Shown: positions 8,023 to 17,526 of the stretch, one piece after another
Numbering within the stretch: the first letter of the stretch is position 1
Layout of the letters: every line of letters starts with the position of its first letter
Assembly (NCBI GenBank): GCA_963735025.1
Contig: CAVTJG010000009.1
Location: 620,001 to 684,000 of the forward strand
From: JAABRB01 sp963735025
GTDB taxonomy: Bacteria > Pseudomonadota > Gammaproteobacteria > Burkholderiales > SG8-39
Reading direction: 5' to 3'
Length of the DNA stretch: 64,000 bases
The notes under the pieces: generated by a model
Told to the model about the DNA's origin: nothing
The model's input: only the letters and a program-made list of their open reading frames with translations
The model's database searches: none
Translations under genes and position numbers: made by a program

Positions 8023-8763
8023 TGAGTCTTCGCATGGTCCAATGTCTCGGGGTGAAATCGGCCATGGTGGCCGGCGTGCTCGCAGCAGTGCTCGTCACCG
8101 TCGGCTGTGCGGCGACTTCGCGCGCGCCGCGTCGCGCACGAAAGCGGATTCCTCGGCGCCGACTATGACCTGCTCAGGCCCGGAGACAGGAAGCAGGCCC
8201 AGCTCGTCTATCTCCGGCACGGCGTCAACTGGGCGACGTACAAGAACATTCTCCTCGACCCGGTTACCGTCTGGAACGGGAAGGAGTCGACCGCACAGGG
8301 CATCTCGGCTGCCGACGCGCAGATGCTCGTGAACTACTTCTACAGCGTGATCCGCGGCGCGCTGGAGAAGGAGGGATTCACGCTGGTGAGTGCGCCCCAG
8401 CCCGGGACGTTGCGCGTGAAAGTCGCCATCACCAAGGCCCAGGAGTCCAACGTGGGGATGAACGTCGTGTCCACAGTGGTGCCGTCCCTGCTTGCGCTCT
8501 CTTCGCTCGACAAGCTCGCCACGGGCAAGCCCGCATTCGTCGGCGAGGCGCAAATCGAGGTCAAGGTGAACGACGCCGTTACCGGGGAGCTGCTCGCGGC
8601 GGCCATCGATCATCGCGTGGGTGGAAAGGCGCTCGACGCCTCGATGCTGTCGTCGTGGGGCGACGTCGAGACCATGATGCGCCTGTGGGCGAATCACGGC
8701 AGCTACAATCTCTGTCGGCTGCAGAACCGCCCGAACTGCACGCCGCCGCCCAAGCCGCAATAG
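8022..8763 (+). pseudogene. DUF3313-type lipoprotein, frameshifted near its N-terminus
   Basis: Starts MSLRMVQCLGVKSAMVAG at 8022 (AGGAGAAAG upstream) with lipobox VTVGC. After CAATSR the frame is lost in the GCGCGCGCCGCG stretch around 8116-8135 and continues one base later as VAHESGFLGADYDLLRPGDR, LDPVTVWNGKE, to the stop at 8761-8763. The body matches DUF3313 outer-membrane lipoproteins (FLG-DY-LRPG and KNILLDPVTVW motifs). One extra base explains the break. Corrected length is about 246 residues. Role unknown; it is translationally coupled to the antiporter gene. Confidence 0.75.
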
Positions 8764-8823
8764 AAGCGGTAGCGGGTGCGAAGTCCGCGGCGTCGCCGCC
8801 GAGACCAGGCGGGCGGCGGATCC

Positions 8824-10245
8824 TCAATCGCCTGCGCCCACCGCCTTCTCGAAGTTGGATCGAGCTTCCCAGAAGCCGAGCACGCCCTGGCGGTACTGGT
8901 CGTTGGCCTGGGCGAGCGAGGCTTGGGCCGAGAGCAGGTCCTTGAGCAGCGCCGTCTGCTGGCGGAAAGCGTCCATCGTGACCCGCAGCTGCGCGCGCGC
9001 GGCGTCGCGATTGAGCTCCGCCACCTTCAGATAGTTGCGCGAATCCTCGAGCTTTCGGTACGAGCTGTTGACGTCCAGCACGACCTGCGAGGCGAGATCC
9101 TCGGCCGAATTCTGCGACTGGCTGCGTGCCCGTTCGAGCTGCGCGAGGTCGTGCTCCTTCTTGCCCCAGTCGAAGACGTTCCAGCTGAATTCGATGCCGA
9201 CATACGAGATGCTCTGCGGCAGCACATCGCTCGTCACGGGCGCAATGTACTTGTACACGAGACTCACGTCGGGGATGTATTCGGCGCGCTTGAGTGCAAC
9301 GCTGTAATCGGCGTACTGGATGTTCAGCCGCGCCTTCTGCAGATCCGGCCGCTGGCGAAGCGCCGCCACGCGCGCGGCTGCAATGTCGTTCTGAAACGGT
9401 GTCGCGGCCGGAACTTCGCTCACCCGAAATGCTGTTTCCGGGTCGCGCCCCAGCAGATGGTTGAGCTGCTCCTTCTGCGAGGCCAGCGTGTGGCGCGTCG
9501 CGCCGACGTTGTACTCGGCCTGTGCGAGCGACGCCCTGGACTGAAGCAGCGACGGCTCGAGCGCGGTCTGCTCGGCGGCCTGCTCGGTGACGACGCGCAA
9601 GAGCTCTTTCGAGGACGCGACCTGCTCGCGCAGCGACTCGAGCGAACTCTGCGACTGAAGCACCGCGAAATACGCCTGCTTGACGTTGTTCACGATGGTC
9701 TGTCGCTGATTGCGCAGGTCCTGCTTGGACATGTCGGTGCCGACGCCGAGTTGCTCGATGCTGAGCCCGATCTTGTAGAGCTGGCTGATCGGCTGGGACA
9801 CGCTCGCGGTGATGGCGGTGCTGTAGCCGCGGTCCGTGGTCAGAGTCGTGGTCTGGGCAGGGATCGGACCGACTGGCGCGGGATAGGTCCCGAACGCGCC
9901 CTGCTGATAGGTCAAATCGATCGGGGTGATGCTGTAGGCGGGCGTCACCGCGATCTGGAGCTGCGGAAACCGCTGCGTCTTGCTTGATTCGATCTGGTCG
10001 TTCGATTTTGCGACATCGAGCGTCGAGTTCTGGACCTGACGGTTTTTCTGCAGGGCGAGCGCGATAGCCTGGTCGAGCGTCAGCACGTCGCCTTGCAGAT
10101 CGGCGCTGGTCGCGTCGCTCGCCTTATAGGCTTGCGCCAGCACGGGCGTGCCGGTCGCGGCCGCGGCGCGCTCGAAGAGCATCGCCTTTTCACCGCCGAA
10201 TGCGGGCGTGACGGCCAATGTGAACAGCACGACGGTACGCATCAT
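8824..10245 (-). CDS. Outer-membrane efflux channel, TolC family
   Basis: 473 residues from ATG 10245 (AAGGAGG five bases upstream; an adjacent ATG at 10242 is also possible). After an N-terminal export segment there are two OEP repeats: LTLDQAIALALQKNRQVQNS opens the first, and RQRPDLQKARLNIQYADYSV opens the second. LLGRDPETAF and LDVNSSYRKLEDSRNYLKVA are typical coiled-coil hairpin sequence. It is the last gene of the MFP-RND-OMF operon and forms the exit duct of the pump. Confidence 0.92.
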   Translation of the reverse strand: MMRTVVLFTLAVTPAFGGEKAMLFERAAAATGTPVLAQAYKASDATSADLQGDVLTLDQAIALALQKNRQVQNSTLDVAKSNDQIESSKTQRFPQLQIAVTPAYSITPIDLTYQQGAFGTYPAPVGPIPAQTTTLTTDRGYSTAITASVSQPISQLYKIGLSIEQLGVGTDMSKQDLRNQRQTIVNNVKQAYFAVLQSQSSLESLREQVASSKELLRVVTEQAAEQTALEPSLLQSRASLAQAEYNVGATRHTLASQKEQLNHLLGRDPETAFRVSEVPAATPFQNDIAAARVAALRQRPDLQKARLNIQYADYSVALKRAEYIPDVSLVYKYIAPVTSDVLPQSISYVGIEFSWNVFDWGKKEHDLAQLERARSQSQNSAEDLASQVVLDVNSSYRKLEDSRNYLKVAELNRDAARAQLRVTMDAFRQQTALLKDLLSAQASLAQANDQYRQGVLGFWEARSNFEKAVGAGD

Positions 10246-10279
10246 GTCGTCCTCCTTGCAGCGGGGGAAACGGAAAGGG

Positions 10280-13200
10280 TTAGCCAGGAGCGCTTGCCGC
10301 TGTCCGCGCGGCATCTGCTGCGCCCGGCTTTGCATCCCACTTCACGATCTTCAGATCCAGAACGAAGATGACGTAGAAGACCTTGACGAGGAGCAGCTCG
10401 ATGAACGTGGCGAGCGCGAGCCCCCCGATTTGCGCGAAGCAGAGCGGTTGCCACAGCGGGCCGCCGTGGATCGCAAGTGGAACCAGGGCGAACATGGTCG
10501 CCAGAACCGTGATCATCACAGGCCGCAACCGCACGATCCCGGCATCGAGCAGTGAATCCTGTAACGGCTCTCCGCGCACGCGGTTCTCCTCTATGAAATC
10601 GAACAGCACGATCACGTGACTCACGATGACGCCGACCAGGCTGGTGATGCCAAGAAACGCCATGAAGCTGAACGGGGCGCCCATGATCCACAGCGCGGCG
10701 ACCGCGCCCACTGCTCCGTAGGGCACCGCGGCGAACACGAGCAGCGGTTTGGCAGCGTGGTTGAACTGGATGACAAGCGAGATGTAGATCGCGGCGACCG
10801 AGATCGCCAGCAGGATGCCGAGCTGCCGGAAACCATGCTTCTGCTTGGCTTCGGCGCCGGAGATCGTGACCTGGAAGCCGGGTGGCAGGCTCTTCTCGAA
10901 GGCCGTCAACGCCGGGCGGGCGGCCGTCATCACCTCCGACGGATAGAAGTTCCCGGCCGGGAAGCCCTCCACCGTGATCGTCCGGTAGTGATCCATTCGC
11001 TGGATACGCTGCGTTTCCAGGTCGGTGTGGACCGATGCGACCAGGCCGAGCGGCGCGTTCTGCGTGCCGGACGCCGAGTAGACGTACAGATTCTGGACGT
11101 CCGAGAGATTCGCGCGCTCGTCGAACTGCAGCTGGGCCACCACGGGGATCTGCTTGTCGCCTTCACGCAGGACGGTCACCTGGCTGCCGCTGATACCCGC
11201 ACTGGCGGAGCCGGCGACGTCCTGGTTGGTGACGCCCGCGAGGTTGGCGCGATCGGGGTCGACCGCGAGCTTGACGACGAAGCTCTCCTCACCCCAGTCG
11301 TCGCGAAAGCCGACGGCGATCGGGAGGTCCCGGAAGACCGCCGTCAGGCGATCGCCGAGCCGGCGCAGTTCGGAGAGGTTCGCCCGCGACCGCTGCGGGT
11401 CGGCGCCCGATTCGGTGCTGAGGCGGATCTGGACCGGAATCCCGACGGCGTTCGTCTCGAGCTGACGCACGTCGGCGCGGGCGCCGTCGAGCCGGGCGGC
11501 GATCGCCGGGCGCAGCCGCTCGGCCAGCGGCGGCGTGTCGAACTTGTCCCCAACCTCGATGACGAGCTGCGCATAGTTGTTCTGGCGCTGCTCCGGCGTG
11601 AGCGAAAACCAGAAACGCGGCGCGCCGCCGCCGACGAAGGTAGTGACCGACTTCAGTACCGGGCGCGGCTTGCCGTCCTTGCCGGGATTCGCGGCGGCGT
11701 ACTCCGCAGCGACCTCGCGGACGATCTGCGCGGCGCGCTCGGCCACCGCGTCGGTGCGCGCGAACGAGACGTTGTTGGGCAGCCAGAGGTCGATGTATGA
11801 GAGGTACTGCACGTCGTCCGGGAAAAACGACGTCGGCAGCCGTGTGAACATGGCGCCGCCACCCACCAGAAAAGCGCACGAGACCGCGAGCGAGATCCAG
11901 CGGTGCTTCAGGACCTTGACGCCGACCCGGTAGTACACGCCCGTGAAACCGCGCCTGCGCCGTTCCTCGATCGGTGGATCGAGCCGCTTCGGCGGGCGCA
12001 GGAGGTAATACCCGAGCAGCGGCACGAATGTCATCGATGCGAGCCGCGAGGAGACGAGCGCACAAGTCATCACGACCGGCAGGCTGTAGAGAAAATCACC
12101 CGTCGTGCCGGTGAGCAGCAGGTAGGGGAGGTACGCGACGATGTTGGTGATCGTCGCGAAGAGGATCGCCTGCGCGATCTTGGTCGGCCCGAGCCAGGCG
12201 GCAACCTGCCGCGACTGTCCGGCCCCGAGCTCGCGCTTGATGGCGTCGCCGGCTACGACCGGGTCGTCCACGAGGAGGCCCAGGGCAATGATGAGCGTTG
12301 CGATGGAGACCTGCTGCAGCTCGATGCCGAGCGTGAACGCGGCGCCGAACGTCATGGCGAGCGTGGTCGGGATACTGAGCGCGATCAAGAGCGCAGAGCG
12401 CCACTCCCAGAAGCCGATGAGCGAGATCACGACAACGAGAATGATGGCCTCGTACAGCGCGGTCATGAAAAGATCGATGTTCTCCCTGACCTGGCGTGGC
12501 TGATCTGAGGTGCGGGCCATGACGAGATCCGGGGGGAGCTGGGGCGCGACCTCGGCGAGCGCGGCGTCGACCAGCTGACCGAATTCCGCGATCTGCTTGC
12601 TCGAACGCATCTGGACGGAGAGCGTGATCGCCGGGGTCCTGTGCCACTGGCCGTTCGCGTCTTTCCAGGTGTAGTAGTTGAGGTAGTTCGGTGGGCTCTG
12701 GTACGTCCGGATGATGTCGACGAGATCGCGCAGGTACACGGCATTGCCGTTCGCGTCACGCGTGATGATGACGCCGCCGATCTCGCGGGCGCTCTTGAAT
12801 TCTCCGGAGGGATCGACGGTCACGTTCAGGTTGTCGACGTTAAGCACGCCGCCGGCGAGCGTGATGTTCCGCGCGCCGAGGATGTTCTTGAGGTTCGAGG
12901 GCTGCAGACCGTAGGCGGCGAGGCGGGCCTGCGAGTACACGAGCGTTATCTGCTCGTTGAGGACGCCCGAGCGGCTGACGGTCGAGGCAAGAGGTACCCG
13001 TTCGAGCGCGCGCTGGATGATGTCGGTCGCATCGTCGAGCTCGCGGTAGGTGTAGCGCGGGCCTGCCACCAAGGCGAGCTTCGCCTCCGTCTCCGCGGGG
13101 TCGCGGATGATCGCCGGCGCCCAGGCATCGGGATGAATGCGCGGCGCGCCGAGCACCTCGCGCGCGAATCGCTCGATCGCCGCAGCGAGCGCCGCGTCGT

Positions 13201-13951
13201 CGAGATCGGTCGCGATGTCAAGGCCGGCGAACCCGGGGCCGTCGAGAGGACGCACGTCGCGCGCGATACCCTGGGCCACGAGGTGGCGCGCAATCTGGTC
13301 GCGGCTCCGCAACGGCAGGTCCGGACTCACCAACCCCGCGTAGGACACCACCACGGCGACGCGCGGCCCGGGCGGCGCGCGCGCGCGAATCTCGGTCAGG
13401 GCGCGGCGGATCGCGTCAGCGCGCAGGGCGATCGCGACCGGCGTCTCGGGGGGGCTGGCAACGGTGAGCATGAGGGCCGCGGTGTCGCCGAAGTCGCTGT
13501 TAAACTGGATCGGCCCGGCGCCCTGGGGGAGTTGCGAATTCAGTGCGTTCAGCTTGAGGTTGATGTCGCTGAATTCCTTGCGAACATCGTCGACCGATTC
13601 GTCGAGCTGGATCTGAACGATGGACACGCCCGGGAGCGATATCGACTTGATCCCGAAGGCGGATGCGGTGGGCGGATGGATGCGCGTGTTCTCGGCGATG
13701 CGCTCCTCGATCGGCCGCGTCACCAGCTGCTCGATTTTCTCCGCACTGACGCCCGGCCAGTTGGTGACGGCGAGCGCGATCCGGACTGGAATTTCCGGGT
13801 CTTTGCGCTTCGGCATGTTGACGTAGCCGTAGGCGCCCCAGACAACCACCGCGACGAGCACGACCCAGGCGATGGCGCGCTGCTCGGTGAAGTAGCGTGC
13901 GACGTTGTGCGTCTCGCGGACGAAATCGGCGTCGGACCGGCCGTGCTCCAT
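10280..13951 (-). CDS. RND-family efflux transporter, inner-membrane pump
   Basis: 1223 residues from MEHGRSDADFVRETHNVARY. The first helix follows (EQRAIAWVVLVAVVVWGAYG), then a periplasmic porter domain, then TM4 with GLLVDDPVVAGDAIKRELG, which keeps the Asp pair needed for proton coupling (D407/D408 in AcrB). The second half repeats the pattern, with GFQVTISGAEAKQKHGF before TM8 and FSFMAFLGITSLVGVIVSHV near the end. It is longer than AcrB (1049) and belongs to the multidrug (HAE-type) branch rather than the metal branch by general resemblance; substrate not predictable. It starts 10 bases after the adaptor stop. Confidence 0.95.
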   Translation of the reverse strand: MEHGRSDADFVRETHNVARYFTEQRAIAWVVLVAVVVWGAYGYVNMPKRKDPEIPVRIALAVTNWPGVSAEKIEQLVTRPIEERIAENTRIHPPTASAFGIKSISLPGVSIVQIQLDESVDDVRKEFSDINLKLNALNSQLPQGAGPIQFNSDFGDTAALMLTVASPPETPVAIALRADAIRRALTEIRARAPPGPRVAVVVSYAGLVSPDLPLRSRDQIARHLVAQGIARDVRPLDGPGFAGLDIATDLDDAALAAAIERFAREVLGAPRIHPDAWAPAIIRDPAETEAKLALVAGPRYTYRELDDATDIIQRALERVPLASTVSRSGVLNEQITLVYSQARLAAYGLQPSNLKNILGARNITLAGGVLNVDNLNVTVDPSGEFKSAREIGGVIITRDANGNAVYLRDLVDIIRTYQSPPNYLNYYTWKDANGQWHRTPAITLSVQMRSSKQIAEFGQLVDAALAEVAPQLPPDLVMARTSDQPRQVRENIDLFMTALYEAIILVVVISLIGFWEWRSALLIALSIPTTLAMTFGAAFTLGIELQQVSIATLIIALGLLVDDPVVAGDAIKRELGAGQSRQVAAWLGPTKIAQAILFATITNIVAYLPYLLLTGTTGDFLYSLPVVMTCALVSSRLASMTFVPLLGYYLLRPPKRLDPPIEERRRRGFTGVYYRVGVKVLKHRWISLAVSCAFLVGGGAMFTRLPTSFFPDDVQYLSYIDLWLPNNVSFARTDAVAERAAQIVREVAAEYAAANPGKDGKPRPVLKSVTTFVGGGAPRFWFSLTPEQRQNNYAQLVIEVGDKFDTPPLAERLRPAIAARLDGARADVRQLETNAVGIPVQIRLSTESGADPQRSRANLSELRRLGDRLTAVFRDLPIAVGFRDDWGEESFVVKLAVDPDRANLAGVTNQDVAGSASAGISGSQVTVLREGDKQIPVVAQLQFDERANLSDVQNLYVYSASGTQNAPLGLVASVHTDLETQRIQRMDHYRTITVEGFPAGNFYPSEVMTAARPALTAFEKSLPPGFQVTISGAEAKQKHGFRQLGILLAISVAAIYISLVIQFNHAAKPLLVFAAVPYGAVGAVAALWIMGAPFSFMAFLGITSLVGVIVSHVIVLFDFIEENRVRGEPLQDSLLDAGIVRLRPVMITVLATMFALVPLAIHGGPLWQPLCFAQIGGLALATFIELLLVKVFYVIFVLDLKIVKWDAKPGAADAARTAASAPG

Positions 13952-13961
13952 GGGCTGCGGC

Positions 13962-15089
13962 CTACTGGAGCACGCGGACCGTCTGGCCGTCGACGACGAA
14001 TTGCGCCCCACTCACGACGACGTGCTCCCCCGGGCGCAATCCGCTCTCAACGACGATGCGATTGCCGATCACCCCGCCGAGCGCGACCGGCCGGCGCCGC
14101 GCGATCTCCTTCCCGTCGGTGCCCTCCACGACGAACACTGCGTACTCCTTCGAACCGGGCGCCACGCGAACGACCGCCGACAACGGCACGGCAGGCTGGT
14201 TCGAGGGCGGACGCGTGTCGCCGACTTCCACGGTTCCGATCATTCCGAGCTGCAAGTCGCCGCGTGAATTCGGCAGCGTCACCTCGATTTGGAAGACCCT
14301 GGTCTGCGTGTCTGCCGCCGGCGAGATCGTCGTGATCGGTCCCTTGCGCACCGGATCGGCGACATCGCTCTGGAAGACGACCGACAGCTCCTGCCCGATG
14401 CTCAGCGAGCGCATCACGTCGTCGGGAACGCTGAACACGACCTTGAGGGCACCGGCACTTGCAACCACGAAGCCCACGCTGCCCGGCTGGACGAAGGTGC
14501 CGACGTCAACCTTCCGGCTGAGAACCACTGCGTCGAGGGGGGTGCGGAGCGAGGTGTCGCCGAGCGGAATGCGGGCACTCGCCATCTGCGCCTGCGCGGC
14601 GGCCATGTTGGCCTGTGCGGTCTTGAGACTCTCCACCGCCGAGTCGTAGTCCGGACGCGTCATCGCCTGCGCCGCGTACAGCTTCTCCGCGCGCGCGTAA
14701 TCGCGCTGCGCCTTGTCCAGCACCGCCTGCGCCGAAGCGACCTGGGACTGGGCGGAGGAGACCTGCACCTTGTAGTCGTTCTGCCGGACGATCGCGAGCA
14801 CCGCGTCGCGCGCGACCCGGTCGCCCTCCTGGACGTCGCGTGACACCCCGCCGACACCGCGAACCTGCAGGAGGCGTTCGACGTACCCACCGACCTTGAA
14901 CGCGACGTTGACCTGCGTCACGGGTTGCAGGGTCGCCGCATAGCGCAGTGCGCTCACGCCCAGCGCCGGCGCGGCTGTCTGTACGCGCACCGGCGTGAGA
15001 GTCGGGGGTGGATGAGCGGCGTCGCGGCACGCGCCGACTCCCACTGCGATCAACACGCTGCACAACAGAACCGCGTGATTCCGTCGCAT
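13962..15089 (-). CDS. RND efflux periplasmic adaptor (membrane fusion protein), lipoprotein
   Basis: 375 residues from MRRNHAVLLCSVLIAVGVGA with lipobox Cys. The biotinyl-lipoyl half-motif is VNVAFKVGGYVERLLQVRG, followed by VQEGDRVARDAVLAIV and an alpha-hairpin (VSSAQSQVASAQAVLDKAQ..MTRPDYDSAVESLKTAQ). The beta-barrel region is LRTPLDAVVLSRKVDVGTFV, with a membrane-proximal end at LRPGEHVVVSGAQFVVDGQT. First gene of the efflux operon. It is preceded by a block of TCGA-rich inverted repeats that may be its operator. No dedicated regulator gene adjoins it. Confidence 0.93.
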   Translation of the reverse strand: MRRNHAVLLCSVLIAVGVGACRDAAHPPPTLTPVRVQTAAPALGVSALRYAATLQPVTQVNVAFKVGGYVERLLQVRGVGGVSRDVQEGDRVARDAVLAIVRQNDYKVQVSSAQSQVASAQAVLDKAQRDYARAEKLYAAQAMTRPDYDSAVESLKTAQANMAAAQAQMASARIPLGDTSLRTPLDAVVLSRKVDVGTFVQPGSVGFVVASAGALKVVFSVPDDVMRSLSIGQELSVVFQSDVADPVRKGPITTISPAADTQTRVFQIEVTLPNSRGDLQLGMIGTVEVGDTRPPSNQPAVPLSAVVRVAPGSKEYAVFVVEGTDGKEIARRRPVALGGVIGNRIVVESGLRPGEHVVVSGAQFVVDGQTVRVLQ

Positions 15090-15125
15090 GCCGGACTCCG
15101 TTGGACACACACAAGTCGACGCAAA

Positions 15126-15178
15126 TCGAAGTCGAACATCGAAGTCAACGTACTTCGACGTCGACGTACATCGACGTC
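15126..15178. promoter_or_regulatory. Cluster of TCGAAGT / ACTTCGA / TCGACGT repeats upstream of the efflux operon
   Basis: TCGAAGT occurs at 15126-15132 and 15139-15145, and its complement ACTTCGA at 15152-15158, so 15139-15158 is a 7-bp inverted repeat with a 6-base spacer. ACGTCGACGT-type palindromes follow to 15178. The block begins 37 bases upstream of the adaptor ATG (15089), where a repressor of the efflux operon would bind. No regulator gene is adjacent, so this is a positional inference. Confidence 0.45.
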
Positions 15179-15309
15179 CCCGGTCAGGGAGTCGACATCG
15201 ATGACCATTCTTGCCGATGGTCCATGGCAGTCGACCGCCGCGCCGGGACGCTGGATGGTAACCTTTTTCTTCCCGCCGTCGTGACGCGGACGCGATCGTC
15301 AATCGGCGT

Positions 15310-15915
15310 TCATTCGCTGTGCTTCCGTCCGACGAGCCACAACGCGAGCGCGATCAGCAACAGGCCGGTCAGCCACCAGCCATGGCGCGCGAGCTGATGC
15401 AGCCCGGCGAGGAATCCGTGCAGATGTTCCCCAAGCAGATAGGCTCCCATGCCCCACGTTCCGACCCACGCCGCGGCGCCGAAAACGCTCGCCCAGAAGA
15501 ATCGCCACCACGGCATCCGCAGGCTGCCCGCCACGAGCGGCGCGGTTTGACGCAGACCGTCCAGGAAGCGCGCCACCACCACGACGAGGGCGCCGCGCCG
15601 CGCGAAGAACGATTCGACGCGCTCCAGGCGAGCGGGCGGAATCCTGCAGCGAAGCAGCAAAGCGCGACCACCGGTCCGGCCGATCAGGTACCCGACACAG
15701 CTCCCGAGAACGGTTGCGACATAGGCCACCGCTACGACCAGCCTGATGTCGAAGTCGCCCGAGGTCGCGAGGATGGAGCTGCCCAGCAGAAGGGTTTGTC
15801 CTGGCAGAGGGATGCCGAAGCCTTCGGCGAGATTGCTGACGAACAGTCCCGGATAGCCGTACTCATCGAGTATCGGACGCGCTGTCGCGAGCAGATGGGC
15901 AATTGTCGGATGCAC
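15310..15915 (-). CDS. DedA-family (SNARE-associated) membrane protein
   Basis: 201 residues from a GTG at 15915 (VHPTIAHLLATARPILDEYG). Family motifs: GLFVSNLAEGFGIPLPGQTL, VATVLGSCVGYLIGRTGGRA, ARFLDGLRQTAPLVAGSLRM (the Arg and Asp of the F-x-R-x(3)-R/D region) and WVGTWGMGAYLLGEHLHGFL. DedA proteins are inner-membrane flippase-like proteins needed for membrane-lipid and envelope homeostasis. The frame stays open upstream to an ATG at 16107, but that extension would occupy the cioA promoter region and has no homology, so the shorter start is preferred; its ribosome site is weak. Confidence 0.82.
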   Translation of the reverse strand: MHPTIAHLLATARPILDEYGYPGLFVSNLAEGFGIPLPGQTLLLGSSILATSGDFDIRLVVAVAYVATVLGSCVGYLIGRTGGRALLLRCRIPPARLERVESFFARRGALVVVVARFLDGLRQTAPLVAGSLRMPWWRFFWASVFGAAAWVGTWGMGAYLLGEHLHGFLAGLHQLARHGWWLTGLLLIALALWLVGRKHSE

Positions 15916-16126
15916 GTTTACTGGTGGATTCGCAGCGCCGTGGTCAATGTCGCTTGCAACGTATCGAAGTATAGGGCGAGCGAACCGTGATGCCGCGCCG
16001 AGACCCGAACTGCGATCGCTCTCTCCACTGAGGGTGGCATCAACGTTGGCGCCTCGGTTATAGTCCCGGATCAGAGCACGGCCTGATCCGATAAAACGCC
16101 GCAGCAAAGCATTTCCAGGAGCGCAT

Positions 16127-17512
16127 ATGGATCTGGATCCCGTCTTCCTGTCCCGCCTGCAGTTCGCATTCGTCGTCGCCTTTCATATCCTGCTGCCCGC
16201 GTTCACGGTCGGGCTCGCATCGTTCATCGTGGTGCTCGAGGGCTTGTACCTCGTGAAAGGCGACCAGACCTACCTTCGGCTCTCGCTCTTCTGGGTAAAG
16301 ATCTTTGCGGTGTCCTTCGGGATGGGTGTGGTGTCCGGCATCGTCATGCCGTTCCAGTTCGGCACGAACTGGAGCCAGTTCGCCGACGCCACCGCCAACG
16401 TCACGGCGCCACTGCTCGCCTACGAGGGCCTTACGGCGTTCTTTCTCGAGGCGGGATTCCTGGGCGTCATGCTCTTCGGGCGAAAGCGCGTGCCGCAATG
16501 GGTGCATTTCTTTGCCGCCGTGATGGTCGCGAGCGGAACGCTGCTCTCGTCGTTCTGGATCCTTTCGATGAACAGCTGGATGCAGACACCCGCAGGCTAC
16601 GAGGTCGTCGACGGGCGATTCTTCCCGGCAGACTGGATCGCCGTGATCTTCAATCCGTCGTTTCCCTACCGCCTCGCCCACACGGTCACCGCGTTCATGG
16701 TCACGACCGGCTTTGTCGTGGTCGGTGTCGCCGCGTACTTTCTGCGCCACGGCAAGCACGTCGCCGAGTCGCGGGCGATGATGTCCATGACGTTGTGGCT
16801 ACTCTCCCTCTCGGTGCCCCTGCAGCTCGTCATCGGCGACAGCCACGGACTGAACACGCTCGCGCACCAGCCGGTGAAAATCGCGGCGATCGAGGGAATC
16901 TGGAATACCCAGGCGCGCGCTCCGATGGTGGTGTTCGCGATTCCCGACGAGGCGGCCGAGGCGAATCGCTTCGAGATCGAGATCCCGGCACTTGCCAGCA
17001 TCTATCTCACGCACGACGTTGACGGCGTGGTGCAGGGCATGAAGGACTTTCCGCGGGCGGACCGTCCGCCGGTCACCCCGGTGTTCTTCGCATTTCGAAT
17101 CATGGTCGGTATCGGTGTGCTGATGCTCGGAGCGGTCGCCTGGAGCTGGTGGTTGCGCGCGCGCAATCGGCTGTTCGATTCGCGGGCGTTCCTCGCTGTC
17201 TGCCAGGCCATGATTCCGGCCGGCTTTATCGCCGTGGTCGCGGGATGGGTCGTCACCGAGGTCGGTCGACAACCATGGGTGGTCTACGGATTGCTGCGGA
17301 CCAGCGACGCGGTGTCGCCCTCGCTGACCGGAGGCGACGTGGTCATTTCGATGATGCTGTACATGGCGGTGTATGCGGTCGTGTTCGGTGCGGGTCTCTA
17401 CTACCTCGTCCGGCTCGTTCGTGCGGGACCCCCGGCGGAAATCGACGTCCGCGAGCCGGAGTTGCGGCATCGGCCGGCGCGACCGCTCTCGGCGGCCGAA
17501 AGCGACGCCTAA
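16127..17512 (+). CDS. cioA: Cytochrome bd-type quinol oxidase subunit I, cyanide-insensitive (Cio) type
   Basis: 461 residues. The opening MDLDPVFLSRLQFAFVVAFH contains the first axial heme His. FAVSFGMGVVSGIVMPFQFG, NVTAPLLAYEGLTAFFLEAG and GDSHGLNTLAHQPVKIAAIE are diagnostic of CydA/CioA and include the Glu residues of the quinol and heme sites. The periplasmic Q-loop is short, as in CioA of Pseudomonas rather than E. coli CydA. It oxidises ubiquinol and reduces O2 to water with high affinity. AGGAGCGC lies just upstream of the ATG. It ends 14 bases before cioB. Confidence 0.96.
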   Translation: MDLDPVFLSRLQFAFVVAFHILLPAFTVGLASFIVVLEGLYLVKGDQTYLRLSLFWVKIFAVSFGMGVVSGIVMPFQFGTNWSQFADATANVTAPLLAYEGLTAFFLEAGFLGVMLFGRKRVPQWVHFFAAVMVASGTLLSSFWILSMNSWMQTPAGYEVVDGRFFPADWIAVIFNPSFPYRLAHTVTAFMVTTGFVVVGVAAYFLRHGKHVAESRAMMSMTLWLLSLSVPLQLVIGDSHGLNTLAHQPVKIAAIEGIWNTQARAPMVVFAIPDEAAEANRFEIEIPALASIYLTHDVDGVVQGMKDFPRADRPPVTPVFFAFRIMVGIGVLMLGAVAWSWWLRARNRLFDSRAFLAVCQAMIPAGFIAVVAGWVVTEVGRQPWVVYGLLRTSDAVSPSLTGGDVVISMMLYMAVYAVVFGAGLYYLVRLVRAGPPAEIDVREPELRHRPARPLSAAESDA

Positions 17513-17526
17513 CGGGAGTGACCGTC

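Noticed and set aside
12641..14335. Long plus-strand ORF opposite the RND pump
   Set aside because: High-GC shadow ORF antisense to clear RND and adaptor coding sequence, with Arg/Asp-rich composition and no motif.
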